In this document: positions 43,172 to 52,711 of the stretch, in pieces | How the letters are laid out: the number at the start of each line of letters is the position of its first letter | How positions within the stretch are numbered: position 1 is the stretch's first letter | Assembly (NCBI RefSeq): GCF_003096275.1 | Contig: NZ_QENQ01000001.1 | Span: 605,478-669,477 of the forward strand | Direction of reading: 5' to 3' | Source of the DNA: Sphingomonas pokkalii | GTDB taxonomy: Bacteria > Pseudomonadota > Alphaproteobacteria > Sphingomonadales > Sphingomonadaceae | Length of the DNA: 64,000 bases | The notes under the pieces: model-generated | Told to the model about the DNA's origin: nothing | The model's database searches: none | Seen by the model: the letters and a program-made list of their open reading frames with translations, nothing else | Made by a program: the position numbers and the translations under genes

Positions 43172-44689
43172 GTGCGTTACGCCTACGCCTTGACTACTGC
43201 GATTCTGCTGGGTGGCGCCGCCACCGCGCTCTCGCTCAACCAGCCCGCCGGCGCGCAAACCGCGCAGAACGAGCCGGGCACGATCCAGGCGATGGCGCCC
43301 AAGGCCGGCGCGCCGATGAGCTTCGCGGACCTGGTGGCGCGCCTCCAGCCTGCGGTCGTCAACATCTCTACGACGCAGCGGGTGAAGGTGAATGCCAACC
43401 CGTTCGCCGGCACCCCGCTCGAAATGTTCGGGTTCGGCAGCGGCCAGGGCCAGCCGGTGACGCGCGAGGCGCAGTCGCTGGGTTCGGGCTTCGTGATTTC
43501 GGCCGACGGCTATGTCGTCACCAACAACCATGTCATCTCGGCGGGCGCGCAGGGAGCGGTGGTCGAATCGATCACCGTCACCCTCTCCGACGGCCGCGAT
43601 TTCAAGGCCAAGCTTATCGGCCATGACGCGGCGTCCGACCTTGCCGTGTTGAAGATCGACGGCGCCAACCTGCCGTTCGTCCGGTTCGGCGATTCGAGCC
43701 GGGCGCGGGTAGGCGACTGGATCCTGGCGATCGGCAACCCGTTCGGCCTGGGCGGCACCGTCACCGCCGGCATCATTTCCGCCACGCACCGCGTGACCGG
43801 CGCCGGGGCCTATGATCGCTTCATCCAGACCGATGCCTCTATCAACCGGGGCAATTCGGGCGGCCCGATGTTCGATCTCAACGGCAACGTGATCGGCATC
43901 AATTCCCAGATCCTGTCGCCCACCGGCGGCAATGTCGGCATCGGCTTCGCGATTCCGGCAGAAGAAGCCAAGCCGATCATCGACAAGCTGATGAAGGGCC
44001 AGACGATTACCCGCGGCTATCTGGGCATCCAGATGCAGGACCTGACCAAGGACCTCGCGGCCGGCTTCGGCCTGCCAACCGATCGCGGTACGCTGGTCGC
44101 GCGCGTCGAGCCGGGCCAGCCGGCCGACAAGGCAGGCATCAAGCAGGGCGACGTGATCGTGAAGGTCAACGGCCGCGACGTGACGCCGGAGCAGACGCTG
44201 TCCTACATCGTCACCAACGTGACGCCTGGCACGCGCGTGCCGATCGAGCTGATCCGCGACGGCAAGCGCCAGACCGTTACGGTGACCGTCGGCACCCGCC
44301 CGCCGGACGAACAGCTCGCCCAGTTCGATCCAAACGATCAGGACGGTGCCGATGGCGATGACGGTGACGACAGCGCAACGTCGGCGGCGAGCGCCTCGCT
44401 CGGCATCGGCGTCACCCCGTTGACCCCCCAGATCGCCCGGTCGATCGGTGTCGATCCGTCGATCGGCGGCCTGGTAATCCTGGGCGTCAATCCGAGCAGC
44501 GATGCCGCGGGCAAGGGCCTGCAGCGCGGTGACGTGATCGTTACGGCCAACCAGCAGCCGTTGCGCACCCCCGCCGATCTGAGCAAGTTGGTGGCCGCCG
44601 CGAAGGCAGCGGGGCGCAAGCAGATTATCCTGTTCGTCCAGCGCCGCAACGTCGGCAACTATATTCCGGTCGGCATCGCCGGCAACTGA
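43172..44689 (+). CDS. Do-family periplasmic serine protease/chaperone (DegP/HtrA)
   Basis: 505 aa from the GTG at 43172, preceded by GAGAGGAAA; a TTG at 43133 is less likely. A Sec signal ends near PAGAQ. The trypsin-like domain has the triad His120 ('VVTNNHVIS'), Asp156 ('DAASDLAVLKID') and Ser229 ('INRGNSGGPMFD'). Two PDZ domains follow (about 250-350 and 405-500), separated by an acidic linker (DQDGADGDDGDDSA). It degrades or refolds misfolded envelope proteins. The position after hflKC is conserved. Confidence 0.95.
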   Translation: MRYAYALTTAILLGGAATALSLNQPAGAQTAQNEPGTIQAMAPKAGAPMSFADLVARLQPAVVNISTTQRVKVNANPFAGTPLEMFGFGSGQGQPVTREAQSLGSGFVISADGYVVTNNHVISAGAQGAVVESITVTLSDGRDFKAKLIGHDAASDLAVLKIDGANLPFVRFGDSSRARVGDWILAIGNPFGLGGTVTAGIISATHRVTGAGAYDRFIQTDASINRGNSGGPMFDLNGNVIGINSQILSPTGGNVGIGFAIPAEEAKPIIDKLMKGQTITRGYLGIQMQDLTKDLAAGFGLPTDRGTLVARVEPGQPADKAGIKQGDVIVKVNGRDVTPEQTLSYIVTNVTPGTRVPIELIRDGKRQTVTVTVGTRPPDEQLAQFDPNDQDGADGDDGDDSATSAASASLGIGVTPLTPQIARSIGVDPSIGGLVILGVNPSSDAAGKGLQRGDVIVTANQQPLRTPADLSKLVAAAKAAGRKQIILFVQRRNVGNYIPVGIAGN

Positions 44690-44756
44690 TCCGCCGCAAA
44701 GCGGCTGACCAGGGCCCGTTTCTTGCCTATGCCTGCACCGAACAAGGAGCAGGGAC

Positions 44757-46355
44757 ATGGTGCAGGAAGCGGGCCTTTTCGTTGGTGTGTCGGGCAGCGA
44801 TCGGATCGAACTGAACCTGCGCCGCGCCAATCGCCACGGGCTGATCGCGGGTGCCACCGGCACCGGCAAGACGGTGACCCTGCAAGGACTGGCCGAGGGG
44901 TTTTCCGCCGCTGGCGTGCCGGTGTTCGTCGCCGATGTGAAGGGCGACCTGGCCGGCTTGGGCATGGCGGGCTCCCCGCTCGCCAAGCCGCACGCGGCTT
45001 TTGCGGCGCGAGCGCGGGCGATCGGGGATGGCGACTGGCAGTATCGCGCCGCGCCGGTGCAGCTGTGGGACCTGTTCGGCGAGGCTGGCCATCCGATCCG
45101 CGCCACCGTTTCCGAAATGGGGCCGTTGCTGCTCGCGCGGCTGATGGACCTAAACGAAGTGCAGGAAGGCGTGCTGACCATCGCCTTCCACGTCGCCGAT
45201 GCCGAGGGGCTGCTGCTGCTCGACCTCGACGACCTGCAGGCGATGCTCGCCCACTGTGCCGAACGGGCCGAGGAACTGAGCACCAGCTATGGCAATGTCT
45301 CGAAGCAGAGCGTGGGCGCGATCCAGCGTCAGCTGCTTCAGCTACGGGCCCAAGGCGGCGCCCATTTCTTCGGCGAACCCGCACTCAACATCCAGGATTT
45401 CCTCGCCCAGAACGACACCGGCCGCGGCGTGATCAACATCCTCGCCGCCGACAAGCTGATGGCGAGCCCGCGGCTCTATGCCAGCTTCCTGCTCTGGCTG
45501 CTCTCCGAACTGTTCGAGACGCTTCCCGAGATCGGCGATCCGGACAAGCCGGTGCTCGTCTTCTTCTTCGACGAGGCGCATCTGCTGTTCGACGACGCCC
45601 CCAAGGCGCTGCTGGAGAAGATCGAGCAGGTCGTGCGGCTGATCCGATCGAAGGGCGTCGGCGTCTATTTCGTCACCCAGAACCCGATCGACATTCCCGA
45701 GGACGTGGCGGCCCAGCTCGGCAACCGCATCCAGCATGCGCTGCGCGCCTTCACGCCGCGCGACCAGAAGGCGATCCGCGCCGCCGCCGAGACGTTCCGC
45801 GCCAGCCCGGGCCTCGACGTGGCAACCGCGATCACCGAGCTCGCGGTGGGCGAGGCGCTGGTCTCGCTGCTGCAGGCCGACGGCGCACCCGCGCCGGTAT
45901 CGCGCACGCTGATCCGCCCACCGGCCTCGCGCGTCGGCCCGCTCGCGGCGGACGAGCGCAAGGTGCTGGTGGAAACGGACGCGGTGGGCGCGGCATATGA
46001 CATGGCGATCGACCGCGACTCCGCCGAGGAACTGCTCGCCGCCAAGCGCGCCGAGGCTCGCGCCGCTGCCGCCGAGGCCGAGGCCCGCGACGCCGCCGAG
46101 AAGGCCGCCGCCGCCCAGGCCAAGGAAGTTGCCCGCCGCGCCAAGGAGGAGGAGCGCGCCCGCATCGCCGCCGAGCGCGCCGTGGCGAACGACCCGCTCA
46201 ACCGGGCGATCCGATCGGCCACCCGCTCCGCTTCCTCCGCCGCCGGCCGGGCAGTGGCGAACGAAGTCAGCAAGGCGGTGTTCGGTAGCAAGAGCGGCGG
46301 CGGAGTGCTTGGGCAGGTGGTGCGCGGTGTGTTGGGCGGTCTGTTCCGCGGCTGA
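44757..46355 (+). CDS. HerA-like ATPase, DUF853/YjgR family
   Basis: 532 aa with an AAGGAGCAGG ribosome site. FtsK/HerA-type ATPase: Walker A '[21 protein letters not shown]', Walker B '[26 protein letters not shown]', and '[36 protein letters not shown]', all DUF853 marks. Residues ~425-480 are an Ala/Glu/Arg-rich coiled coil, then a Gly-rich tail. Biological role not established; the family is probably a DNA-linked or membrane-linked motor protein. It stands alone. Confidence 0.88.
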   Translation: MVQEAGLFVGVSGSDRIELNLRRANRHGLIAGATGTGKTVTLQGLAEGFSAAGVPVFVADVKGDLAGLGMAGSPLAKPHAAFAARARAIGDGDWQYRAAPVQLWDLFGEAGHPIRATVSEMGPLLLARLMDLNEVQEGVLTIAFHVADAEGLLLLDLDDLQAMLAHCAERAEELSTSYGNVSKQSVGAIQRQLLQLRAQGGAHFFGEPALNIQDFLAQNDTGRGVINILAADKLMASPRLYASFLLWLLSELFETLPEIGDPDKPVLVFFFDEAHLLFDDAPKALLEKIEQVVRLIRSKGVGVYFVTQNPIDIPEDVAAQLGNRIQHALRAFTPRDQKAIRAAAETFRASPGLDVATAITELAVGEALVSLLQADGAPAPVSRTLIRPPASRVGPLAADERKVLVETDAVGAAYDMAIDRDSAEELLAAKRAEARAAAAEAEARDAAEKAAAAQAKEVARRAKEEERARIAAERAVANDPLNRAIRSATRSASSAAGRAVANEVSKAVFGSKSGGGVLGQVVRGVLGGLFRG

Positions 46356-46515
46356 ACGCAGGAAAATCCTGTCCTTTCGCGGCCGCCGGTGCCACCATGG
46401 CCGCAATGCGATGGCGGGGTTTCCATGCTGATCCGATCTGATCGCCGCGGCCGGGTGTCGCGGTGCCGGAGCGCGTGCCCCGCCGTCTTCCCCTCATTTC
46501 CGGAGTCCGCCGCGC

Positions 46516-48462
46516 ATGGCATCAACCCCCGCTCGCGCGCCGCTTGAACTCACGCTGCGAGGCGTGCTGCTCGGCGGCGCGATCACGCTGCTGTTCACGG
46601 CGGCGAATGTCTATCTGGGCCTGAAGATCGGGCTCACCTTCGCCACGTCGATCCCCGCCGCCGTGATCTCGATGGCGATCCTGCGCTTCTTTCCCGGCTC
46701 GACCATCCTCGAGAACAATATCGTGCAGACCGTCGCCAGCGCGGCGGGGACGCTGGCGGCGATCATCTTCGTGCTGCCGGGGCTGGTGATGATCGGCTGG
46801 TGGAACGGCTTCCCCTATCTGGAAACCGCCGCGATCACGATGTTCGGCGGTATCCTGGGCGTGATGTTCTCGGTGCCGCTGCGCCGGGCGCTCGTCGTCG
46901 ACTCGCCCGATTTGCCCTATCCCGAAGGTCGTGCCGCCGCGGAAGTGCTGCAGGTGGGCGCGGGCAGCCGCGAGGGCGCCGAGGAAAGTGCGCGCGGGCT
47001 CGCGGTGATCGTGGTCAACGCGCTCGCCTCGGCCGGCTTTGCCATCCTGACCAGGATGAAGCTGGCCGCCGAAGAGGGCGCGATGTTCTTCAAAGCCGGC
47101 GCAGGCTCCACCGGCATCATCGGCGGCCTGCAATTCGCGCTGATCGGGGCGGGCCATCTGATCGGCCTCACCGTCGGCATCGCGATCCTGGTGGGCGTGG
47201 CGATCGGCTGGTGGATCGCGCTGCCGATCCTGAGCGCCGGCGTGCCGGGCACCGCCGAGGAAGTGGCGAGCGCGGTGTTCCGCAGCGACGTGCGCTTCCT
47301 CGGCGCCGGCACGATCGGCATGGCGGCGATCTGGACGCTGCTGAAGATCATCGGCCCGGTGATCGGAGGCATCCGCTCTTCCCTCGCCGCCTCCGCGGCC
47401 GCGCGTGGCGGCGCGGTAGTGGCGGTGGGCGAGCGCGACCTGCCGATCGGCATCGTCGGGCTGGTCACGCTGTTCATGCTGCTGCCGATCGGCTGGCTGC
47501 TGTGGAGCGTGCTCTCGGTCGGCCCGCTTTCTGCTTCGGCAGGGCTGCTGGTGGCCGGATCGCTGGTGTTCGTGCTGGTCGTCGGGCTCGTTATCGCGTC
47601 GGTATGCGGCTACATGGCCGGCCTGATCGGCGCATCGAACAGCCCGGTCTCCGGCATCGGCATCCTTTCGGTCGTCGCCGCTTCGCTGATGCTGGTGGGC
47701 ATGTTCGGGCGTAATCTGGATCCTGGCACGACCCAGGCGCTGATCGCCTATGCGCTGATCGTTACCGGCATCGTGTTCGGCGTCGCCACCATCTCCAACG
47801 ACAATCTCCAGGACCTCAAGACCGGCCAGCTGGTCGGCGCGACACCGTGGAAGCAGCAGGTGGCGCTGATCTTCGGCGTGGTCTTCGGCAGCCTCGTCAT
47901 CCCGCCGGTGCTGAGTGTGCTGAATGCCTCGTTCGGTTTCGCCGGGGTGCCGGGCGCCAGCGCCGATGCACTGCCCGCCCCGCAGGCGGCGTTGATCTCC
48001 TCGCTCGCCAAGGGCGTGCTCGGCGGCGACCTGCGCTGGGACCTGATCGGCATTGGCGCCTTGATCGGCGCGGGTGTGATCCTGGTGGACGAACTGCTCG
48101 CACGCACCAGCAAGCTGCGGCTGCCGCCGCTGGCGGTGGGCCTGGGGATTTATTTGCCGATGGGGGTGACGCTGACCGTGGTGATCGGCGCGGTGATCGG
48201 CTGGTTCTACGATCGCGCCGCCGATCGCGCGCGCGACCCCGAGTTCGTCAAGCGGATGGGCGTGCTGATGGCCACCGGTATGATCGTCGGGGACAGCCTG
48301 TTCGGCGTGCTCTATGCCGGCATCGTCTATGAAACCGGCAGCGAATCGCCGCTGGCGTTGGTGGGGCCGGGTTTTGCGCCCTATGCGCTGGCGGGCGGTA
48401 CGCTGGCTTTCCTGACACTTACCGGCGCGCTTTACGCCTATACCCGGCGCCAGGCCCGATAG
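46516..48462 (+). CDS. OPT family oligopeptide/metal transporter
   Basis: 648-aa inner-membrane protein with about 15-16 hydrophobic segments. It begins 'ELTLRGVLLGGAITLLFTAANVYLGLKIGLTF', the OPT N-terminal signature, and has 'DLPYPEGRAAAEVLQVG' and 'GLIGASNSPVSGIGILSVV', also typical. OPT proteins import peptides or metal chelates with protons. The bacterial group is poorly characterised. It converges on the TlpA-like gene with an 8-base gap. Confidence 0.92.
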   Translation: MASTPARAPLELTLRGVLLGGAITLLFTAANVYLGLKIGLTFATSIPAAVISMAILRFFPGSTILENNIVQTVASAAGTLAAIIFVLPGLVMIGWWNGFPYLETAAITMFGGILGVMFSVPLRRALVVDSPDLPYPEGRAAAEVLQVGAGSREGAEESARGLAVIVVNALASAGFAILTRMKLAAEEGAMFFKAGAGSTGIIGGLQFALIGAGHLIGLTVGIAILVGVAIGWWIALPILSAGVPGTAEEVASAVFRSDVRFLGAGTIGMAAIWTLLKIIGPVIGGIRSSLAASAAARGGAVVAVGERDLPIGIVGLVTLFMLLPIGWLLWSVLSVGPLSASAGLLVAGSLVFVLVVGLVIASVCGYMAGLIGASNSPVSGIGILSVVAASLMLVGMFGRNLDPGTTQALIAYALIVTGIVFGVATISNDNLQDLKTGQLVGATPWKQQVALIFGVVFGSLVIPPVLSVLNASFGFAGVPGASADALPAPQAALISSLAKGVLGGDLRWDLIGIGALIGAGVILVDELLARTSKLRLPPLAVGLGIYLPMGVTLTVVIGAVIGWFYDRAADRARDPEFVKRMGVLMATGMIVGDSLFGVLYAGIVYETGSESPLALVGPGFAPYALAGGTLAFLTLTGALYAYTRRQAR

Positions 48463-48469
48463 AGCATCG

Positions 48470-49054
48470 CTACTTGGCCTCGGCGATCAGCGCCGAGGCC
48501 TTGTCGCCGGCCCAGTCGAATTCGCCGGCGACGCGCCACACTTCCTTGCCGGCCGAATCATAGAGGATCGTCGTCGGCAGGTTGGCGCCGAGCTGGACGC
48601 TGAATGCCGTATCGGTATCAAGATAGGGCTTCAGCTGCTTGTACCCGTTCTTCTGGAAGAAGGGGCCGACGACCTCCATCCCCTTCAGGTCCTGGCTGAG
48701 CGGCAGGATCACCAGCCTGTCGCCCATGCGGCCCGCCAGTGTGTCCAGCGTCGGCATTTCCTTGATGCACGGCACGCACCAGGTCGCCCACAGGTTGAGC
48801 AGCACCGGCTTGCCCTTGAACGCGGCCAGTGTCGTCTTCTTGCCCGCGGCATCGGTGAAGGGAATCGTTGGCGCCGTTTCGCCCTTTTGGCTGCGATCGA
48901 CCATGCCGTTTGGCGCGGGCGCAGCGGCGTTTGCCGGTCCGCTTGTTTCGTTCGCTTGCTGAGAAGGCTGGGATTGCTTATCGCACCCCGCAACTGCGAG
49001 GGTGCCCAGAAGGAGAAGACCGATCACCGAGCGCAAGGACAGCTCCAATTCCAT
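48470..49054 (-). CDS. TlpA-family thioredoxin-like lipoprotein
   Basis: 194 aa if it starts at the ATG at 49054; a TTG at 49036, with GGAG before it, gives [18 protein letters not shown] and may be the true start. Lipobox VAGC anchors it in the periplasm. The thioredoxin fold has the redox motif '[20 protein letters not shown]' (WCVPC) and '[18 protein letters not shown]' with the cis-Pro. It probably reduces disulfides of envelope proteins or takes part in cytochrome c assembly. Its ATG overlaps the argH ATG on the other strand. Confidence 0.88.
   Translation of the reverse strand: MELELSLRSVIGLLLLGTLAVAGCDKQSQPSQQANETSGPANAAAPAPNGMVDRSQKGETAPTIPFTDAAGKKTTLAAFKGKPVLLNLWATWCVPCIKEMPTLDTLAGRMGDRLVILPLSQDLKGMEVVGPFFQKNGYKQLKPYLDTDTAFSVQLGANLPTTILYDSAGKEVWRVAGEFDWAGDKASALIAEAK
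48476..48500. terminator. Perfect 10-bp hairpin at convergent gene ends
   Basis: GGCCTCGGCG (48476-48485) and CGCCGAGGCC (48491-48500) flank a 5-base loop. It lies just inside the 3' end of the TlpA-like gene and 14 bases after the OPT gene, so it could stop transcription from either side. No T-run follows. Confidence 0.4.
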
Positions 49055-50429
49055 GTGGGGAGGGCGCTTCGCCGAAGGCCCGTCCGCGGTGATGCGCGAG
49101 ATAAACGCCTCTATTCCCTTCGACAAGCGAATGTGGCGGCAGGATCTGCGCGGCTCCAAGGCGCATGTCGCGATGCTTGGCAGGCAGGGGATCGTGGGCG
49201 CCGAGGACGCAGCGACGATCAGCGCGGGACTCGACCAGGTCGCCGAGGACTTCGCCGCCAACGGCGTGCCCGAGGACCTCGCGCTCGAAGACATCCATAT
49301 GCTCTCCGAAAGCCGGCTGGCGGAGAAGATCGGTCCCGTTGCGGGCCGCCTCCACACCGCGCGCTCGCGCAACGACCAGGTCGCGACCGACTTCCGCCTC
49401 TGGGTGCGCGACGCGATCGACCAGGCCGATGCGGCGCTGGGCGCGCTGCAGGACGCGCTGCTCGCCCGCGCCGAGCAGCATGCCGACAGCGTGATGCCGG
49501 GCTTCACCCATCTCCAGGTCGCGCAGCCGGTGACCCTGGGTCATCACCTGATGGCCTATTTCGAGATGTTCGCGCGCGATCGCTCGCGGCTCAAGGATGC
49601 CCGCGCCCGCATGAACCTGTGCCCGCTGGGCTCGGCGGCGCTGGCGGGCACCGGCTTCAATTTGGATCGCGAGGCGACGGCCAAGGCGCTGGGCTTCGAC
49701 GGCCCCACGCGCAACTCGCTCGATTCGGTCTCGGACCGCGACTTCGCGCTCGAGTACCTGACCGCCGCGTCGCAGTGCAGCCTGCACCTCAGCCGGCTGG
49801 CCGAGGAGTTCGTGATCTGGGCCAGCCAGCCCTTCGGCTTCGTCGCGCTGTCCGACCAATGGTCGACCGGCAGCTCGATCATGCCGCAGAAGCGCAATCC
49901 CGACGCGGCCGAGCTGGTCCGCGGGCATTCGGGGCGGATCAGCGGTGCGCTGTTCAGCCTGATGATGACGATGAAGGGCCTGCCGCTCGCCTATTCGAAG
50001 GACATGCAGGACGACAAACCGCCGGTGTTCGAAGCGCATGACCTGCTCGGCCTGAGCATCGCGGCGATGACCGGCATGGTGGAAAGCGCCACCTTCCGGC
50101 TGGAGCGGATGCGCGCGGCGGCCGAGGCCGGCTTCTCGACCGCGACCGACCTGGCCGACTGGCTGGTGCGCGCAGGCGGCATTCCGTTCCGCGAGGCGCA
50201 CCACATCACCGGCCGCGCGGTGGCCAAGGCCGAGGCTGAGGGCATCCGGCTCGACCAGCTTTCGATCGAAGCGCTCAAGGAAATCGATGCGCGGATCGAT
50301 GAACGCGTGTACGGCGTTCTCAGTGTCGATGCATCGGTGAACAGCCGGACGAGCTTCGGCGGTACGGCGCCGGCACGGGTTCGTGCGGCGATAGCGGCGG
50401 CCCGCAAGGGCCGTGAGGAGGAAGCATGA
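49053..50429 (+). CDS. argH: Argininosuccinate lyase
   Basis: 458 aa from the ATG at 49053 ([13 protein letters not shown]); a GTG at 49002 would add 17 residues, and many relatives have a short extension here. Fumarase/aspartase superfamily motifs: '[15 protein letters not shown]', '[18 protein letters not shown]', '[18 protein letters not shown]' and '[19 protein letters not shown]' (catalytic Ser loop). It makes arginine and fumarate from argininosuccinate. It is divergent from the TlpA-like gene, and the small lipoprotein and lysA follow. Confidence 0.96.
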   Translation: MWGGRFAEGPSAVMREINASIPFDKRMWRQDLRGSKAHVAMLGRQGIVGAEDAATISAGLDQVAEDFAANGVPEDLALEDIHMLSESRLAEKIGPVAGRLHTARSRNDQVATDFRLWVRDAIDQADAALGALQDALLARAEQHADSVMPGFTHLQVAQPVTLGHHLMAYFEMFARDRSRLKDARARMNLCPLGSAALAGTGFNLDREATAKALGFDGPTRNSLDSVSDRDFALEYLTAASQCSLHLSRLAEEFVIWASQPFGFVALSDQWSTGSSIMPQKRNPDAAELVRGHSGRISGALFSLMMTMKGLPLAYSKDMQDDKPPVFEAHDLLGLSIAAMTGMVESATFRLERMRAAAEAGFSTATDLADWLVRAGGIPFREAHHITGRAVAKAEAEGIRLDQLSIEALKEIDARIDERVYGVLSVDASVNSRTSFGGTAPARVRAAIAAARKGREEEA

Positions 50430-50665
50430 GGAGGCACATGCTGCTCGCGGGCCTTGCGCTCGCGCTCGGCGGTTGCGGTGCACGCGAATCCCTGGCCCCG
50501 CGGCCGGGTGCTTCGCTGCCGGTAGCGCCCTATGGCGCCCGCGCGACGCCCACGCCTCCCCAACTTCTCAAACCGGAGCCGCAGACCCGCCCCGCGCGCA
50601 GCGACGACCTGATCCAGGCGTCCGAAGCGCGGCGGAGCGACGAGTTCGACCTGCCACCCAACTGA
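50426..50665 (+). CDS. Small lipoprotein upstream of lysA (LptM-like)
   Basis: 79 aa, ATG in a 4-base overlap with argH; ribosome site GTGAGGAGGA. The lipobox is LGGC ([14 protein letters not shown]), then a short Pro/Arg-rich tail ending '[11 protein letters not shown]'. A tiny lipoprotein next to lysA is a known arrangement in proteobacteria (LptM/LppL family, linked to LptDE maturation in enterics). The match is by size, position and lipobox, so the function is tentative. Confidence 0.78.
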   Translation: MRRHMLLAGLALALGGCGARESLAPRPGASLPVAPYGARATPTPPQLLKPEPQTRPARSDDLIQASEARRSDEFDLPPN

Positions 50666-50699
50666 TTTTTGCGGCCGCACGCGCCGCACCCAGAGGCCC

Positions 50700-51959
50700 A
50701 TGACCGATTTCTCGATGATCGACGGCGAACTGCACGTCGAATCGCTGCCCCTCGCGCGCATCGCCGCCGAGGTGGGTACGCCCGTCTATGTCTATTCCAC
50801 CGAACGCTTCCAGGCCAATGCCCGCGCCTTTCGCGACGCGCTGAAGCCGCTGGGGCGCATCCACCTCGCCTTCGCGATCAAGGCCAACCCGAACCTTGCC
50901 GTGCTCAAGCTGCTGGCGAACGAGGGCTTCGGTGCCGATGTCGTCTCGGGCGGCGAGATGGCGCGTGCGCTGGCCGCCGGCGTGGCGCCCAAGGACATCG
51001 TCTTCTCGGGCGTCGGCAAGACCCGGCGCGAATTGGTGAAGGGGCTGGAGGCCGGGATCGGCCAGTTCAACCTCGAGCTGGTCGAGGAAGGCGAAGTGCT
51101 GGCGGCACTCGCGGCGGAGCGCGGCCTAACCGCGCGGGCGGCGCTGCGCGTCAACCCCGATGTCGATGCCGGCACGCACGAGAAGATCTCGACCGGCAAG
51201 GCCGAGAACAAGTTCGGCCTGCCGATCGGCGAGGCGCCGGAAATCTTCGATCGCCTGGGCAAGCTGCCCGGCCTCGATCTGCACGGCATCGCGGTGCATA
51301 TCGGCAGCCAGCTGCTCGGCTTGGCCCCCCTGGAGGCCGCGTTCGAGCGCGTCGGCCGGCTGCTCGCCGAGCTGCGCGCCAAGGGCCACACCATCACCCA
51401 TGTCGATCTCGGCGGCGGCCTCGGCGTCGCCTATCGCCCGGGCGAGGTGCCGCCGAGCCCGGAGGCCTATGCCGAGATGGTTGCGCGGGCGACCAAGGAC
51501 TGGGACGTCGAGCTGATGTTCGAACCGGGCCGCACCATCGCCGGCAGCGCGGGCGTGCTCGTCACCGAAGTGCTGTGGGTGAAGCCGGGGCAGGTCTATC
51601 CCTGGGTGGTGGTCGATGCCGCGATGAACGATCTCGCCCGCGTGGCGCTGTACGATGCCTATCACGGCTTCGCGGCGGTGAAGCCCAATGGCGAGCGCTT
51701 CGTCGCCAATGTCGCCGGGCCGGTGTGCGAAAGCACCGACGTTTTCGTGAAGGCGCGCGAGATCGATGCGGTCAAGGCCGGCGACCTCGCGGTGCTGGAA
51801 ACGGCGGGTGCCTACGGCGCGACCATGGCCAGCACGTACAACAGCCGCCCGCTGGTGCCCGAGGTGCTGGTCTCGGGCGATCGCTACGCCATCGTCGCCG
51901 GCCGCATCTCCGCCGAGGAGATCATGGCCGCCGAAGACGTGCCGGACTGGCTGAAGTGA
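50700..51959 (+). CDS. lysA: Diaminopimelate decarboxylase
   Basis: 419 aa. PLP enzyme of fold III: Lys61 in 'LAFAIKANPNLAVLKLL', 'GFGADVVSGGEMARALAAGV', 'THVDLGGGLGVAYRPGE' (phosphate-binding Gly), 'FEPGRTIAGSAGVLVTEV' and 'GPVCESTDVF' with the active-site Cys of the partner subunit. It makes lysine from meso-diaminopimelate, the last step of lysine synthesis. It follows argH and the small lipoprotein. The next gene's GTG overlaps its stop. Confidence 0.96.
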   Translation: MTDFSMIDGELHVESLPLARIAAEVGTPVYVYSTERFQANARAFRDALKPLGRIHLAFAIKANPNLAVLKLLANEGFGADVVSGGEMARALAAGVAPKDIVFSGVGKTRRELVKGLEAGIGQFNLELVEEGEVLAALAAERGLTARAALRVNPDVDAGTHEKISTGKAENKFGLPIGEAPEIFDRLGKLPGLDLHGIAVHIGSQLLGLAPLEAAFERVGRLLAELRAKGHTITHVDLGGGLGVAYRPGEVPPSPEAYAEMVARATKDWDVELMFEPGRTIAGSAGVLVTEVLWVKPGQVYPWVVVDAAMNDLARVALYDAYHGFAAVKPNGERFVANVAGPVCESTDVFVKAREIDAVKAGDLAVLETAGAYGATMASTYNSRPLVPEVLVSGDRYAIVAGRISAEEIMAAEDVPDWLK

Positions 51960-52711
51960 CCCTCGCCGCGCTGCCCCTGTTCGTGAAGCTCACGGGGCGG
52001 CCGGTGATCCTGGTCGGCGCGGGCGAGCCGGCGGACGCCAAGCGCCGCCTGCTCGACCGCGCCGGCGCGCGGGTGGTGGGCGAGGGCGAGACGGCCGCGC
52101 TCGCCATCGTCGCGCTCGACGAACCCGAAGCGGTGGTCGCGCGGCTCAAGGCGCGTGGGCTTCTGGTCAATTGCGTCGACCGGCCCGACTTGTGCGACTT
52201 CACCCTGCCGGCGGTCGTCGACCGCGATCCGGTGCTGATCGCGATCGGCACCGGCGGGGTCTCGGCGGGGCTGGCCGCAGCGCTCCGTCAGCGGCTGGAG
52301 GCGCTGTTGCCGGCGAGTCTCGGCGCGCTCGCCCGGGGGCTGGGTCGCAGCCGCGGGGCGATGAAGGCACGCTGGCCCGATGCCGGTGCGCGCCGCCGCG
52401 CGCTGGCGGATGCGCTCGGGGAGGGCGGGATGCTGGACCTGCTCGCGGGCGACGGCGATGTCGATCGCTGGCTGGCCGAGGGCGTCGCGTCGGAAGCGCA
52501 GTTGGTCACGCTGCGGCTGACCTCGCCGGATCCGGAGGATCTCACGCTCCGTCAGGCCCGGCTGCTTGCGCAAGCCGATCGGCTTTTCCATCTTGGCGAC
52601 GTGCCCGACGCCATCCTCAACCGCGCGCGCGCCGATGCCGCGCGCATCTTCGCCCGTCCCCCCGCCGATCCCGGCCAAGGCCTGTCGCTCTGGCTGGAGA
52701 TGGCGGGTTGA
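51956..52711 (+). CDS. Siroheme synthase-like protein (precorrin-2 dehydrogenase/ferrochelatase) with short tail
   Basis: 251 aa, GTG start in a 4-base overlap with lysA. The N-terminal part (~1-150) is the CysG/Met8-type NAD domain: 'LPLFVKLTGRPVILVGAGEPADAKRRLL', 'LLVNCVDRPDLCDFTLPAVVDRDPVLIAIGTGGVSAGLA'. After a helical middle domain (~115-190) the tail 'VTLRLTSPDPEDLTLRQARLLAQADRLF' looks like the opening of a uroporphyrinogen methyltransferase but stops after about 60 residues. It would oxidise precorrin-2 and perhaps insert iron. It overlaps the ion transporter gene. Confidence 0.82.
   Translation: MTLAALPLFVKLTGRPVILVGAGEPADAKRRLLDRAGARVVGEGETAALAIVALDEPEAVVARLKARGLLVNCVDRPDLCDFTLPAVVDRDPVLIAIGTGGVSAGLAAALRQRLEALLPASLGALARGLGRSRGAMKARWPDAGARRRALADALGEGGMLDLLAGDGDVDRWLAEGVASEAQLVTLRLTSPDPEDLTLRQARLLAQADRLFHLGDVPDAILNRARADAARIFARPPADPGQGLSLWLEMAG

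Noticed and set aside
42155..45283. Minus-strand open frame of about 1040 codons opposite hflC, htrA and the HerA-like gene
   Set aside because: Low-complexity product with no domain, antisense to clearly conserved genes; an effect of base composition.
46359..46371. CAGGA-AAA-TCCTG hairpin after the HerA-like gene
   Set aside because: Only a 5-bp stem and no T-run; too short to name a terminator.
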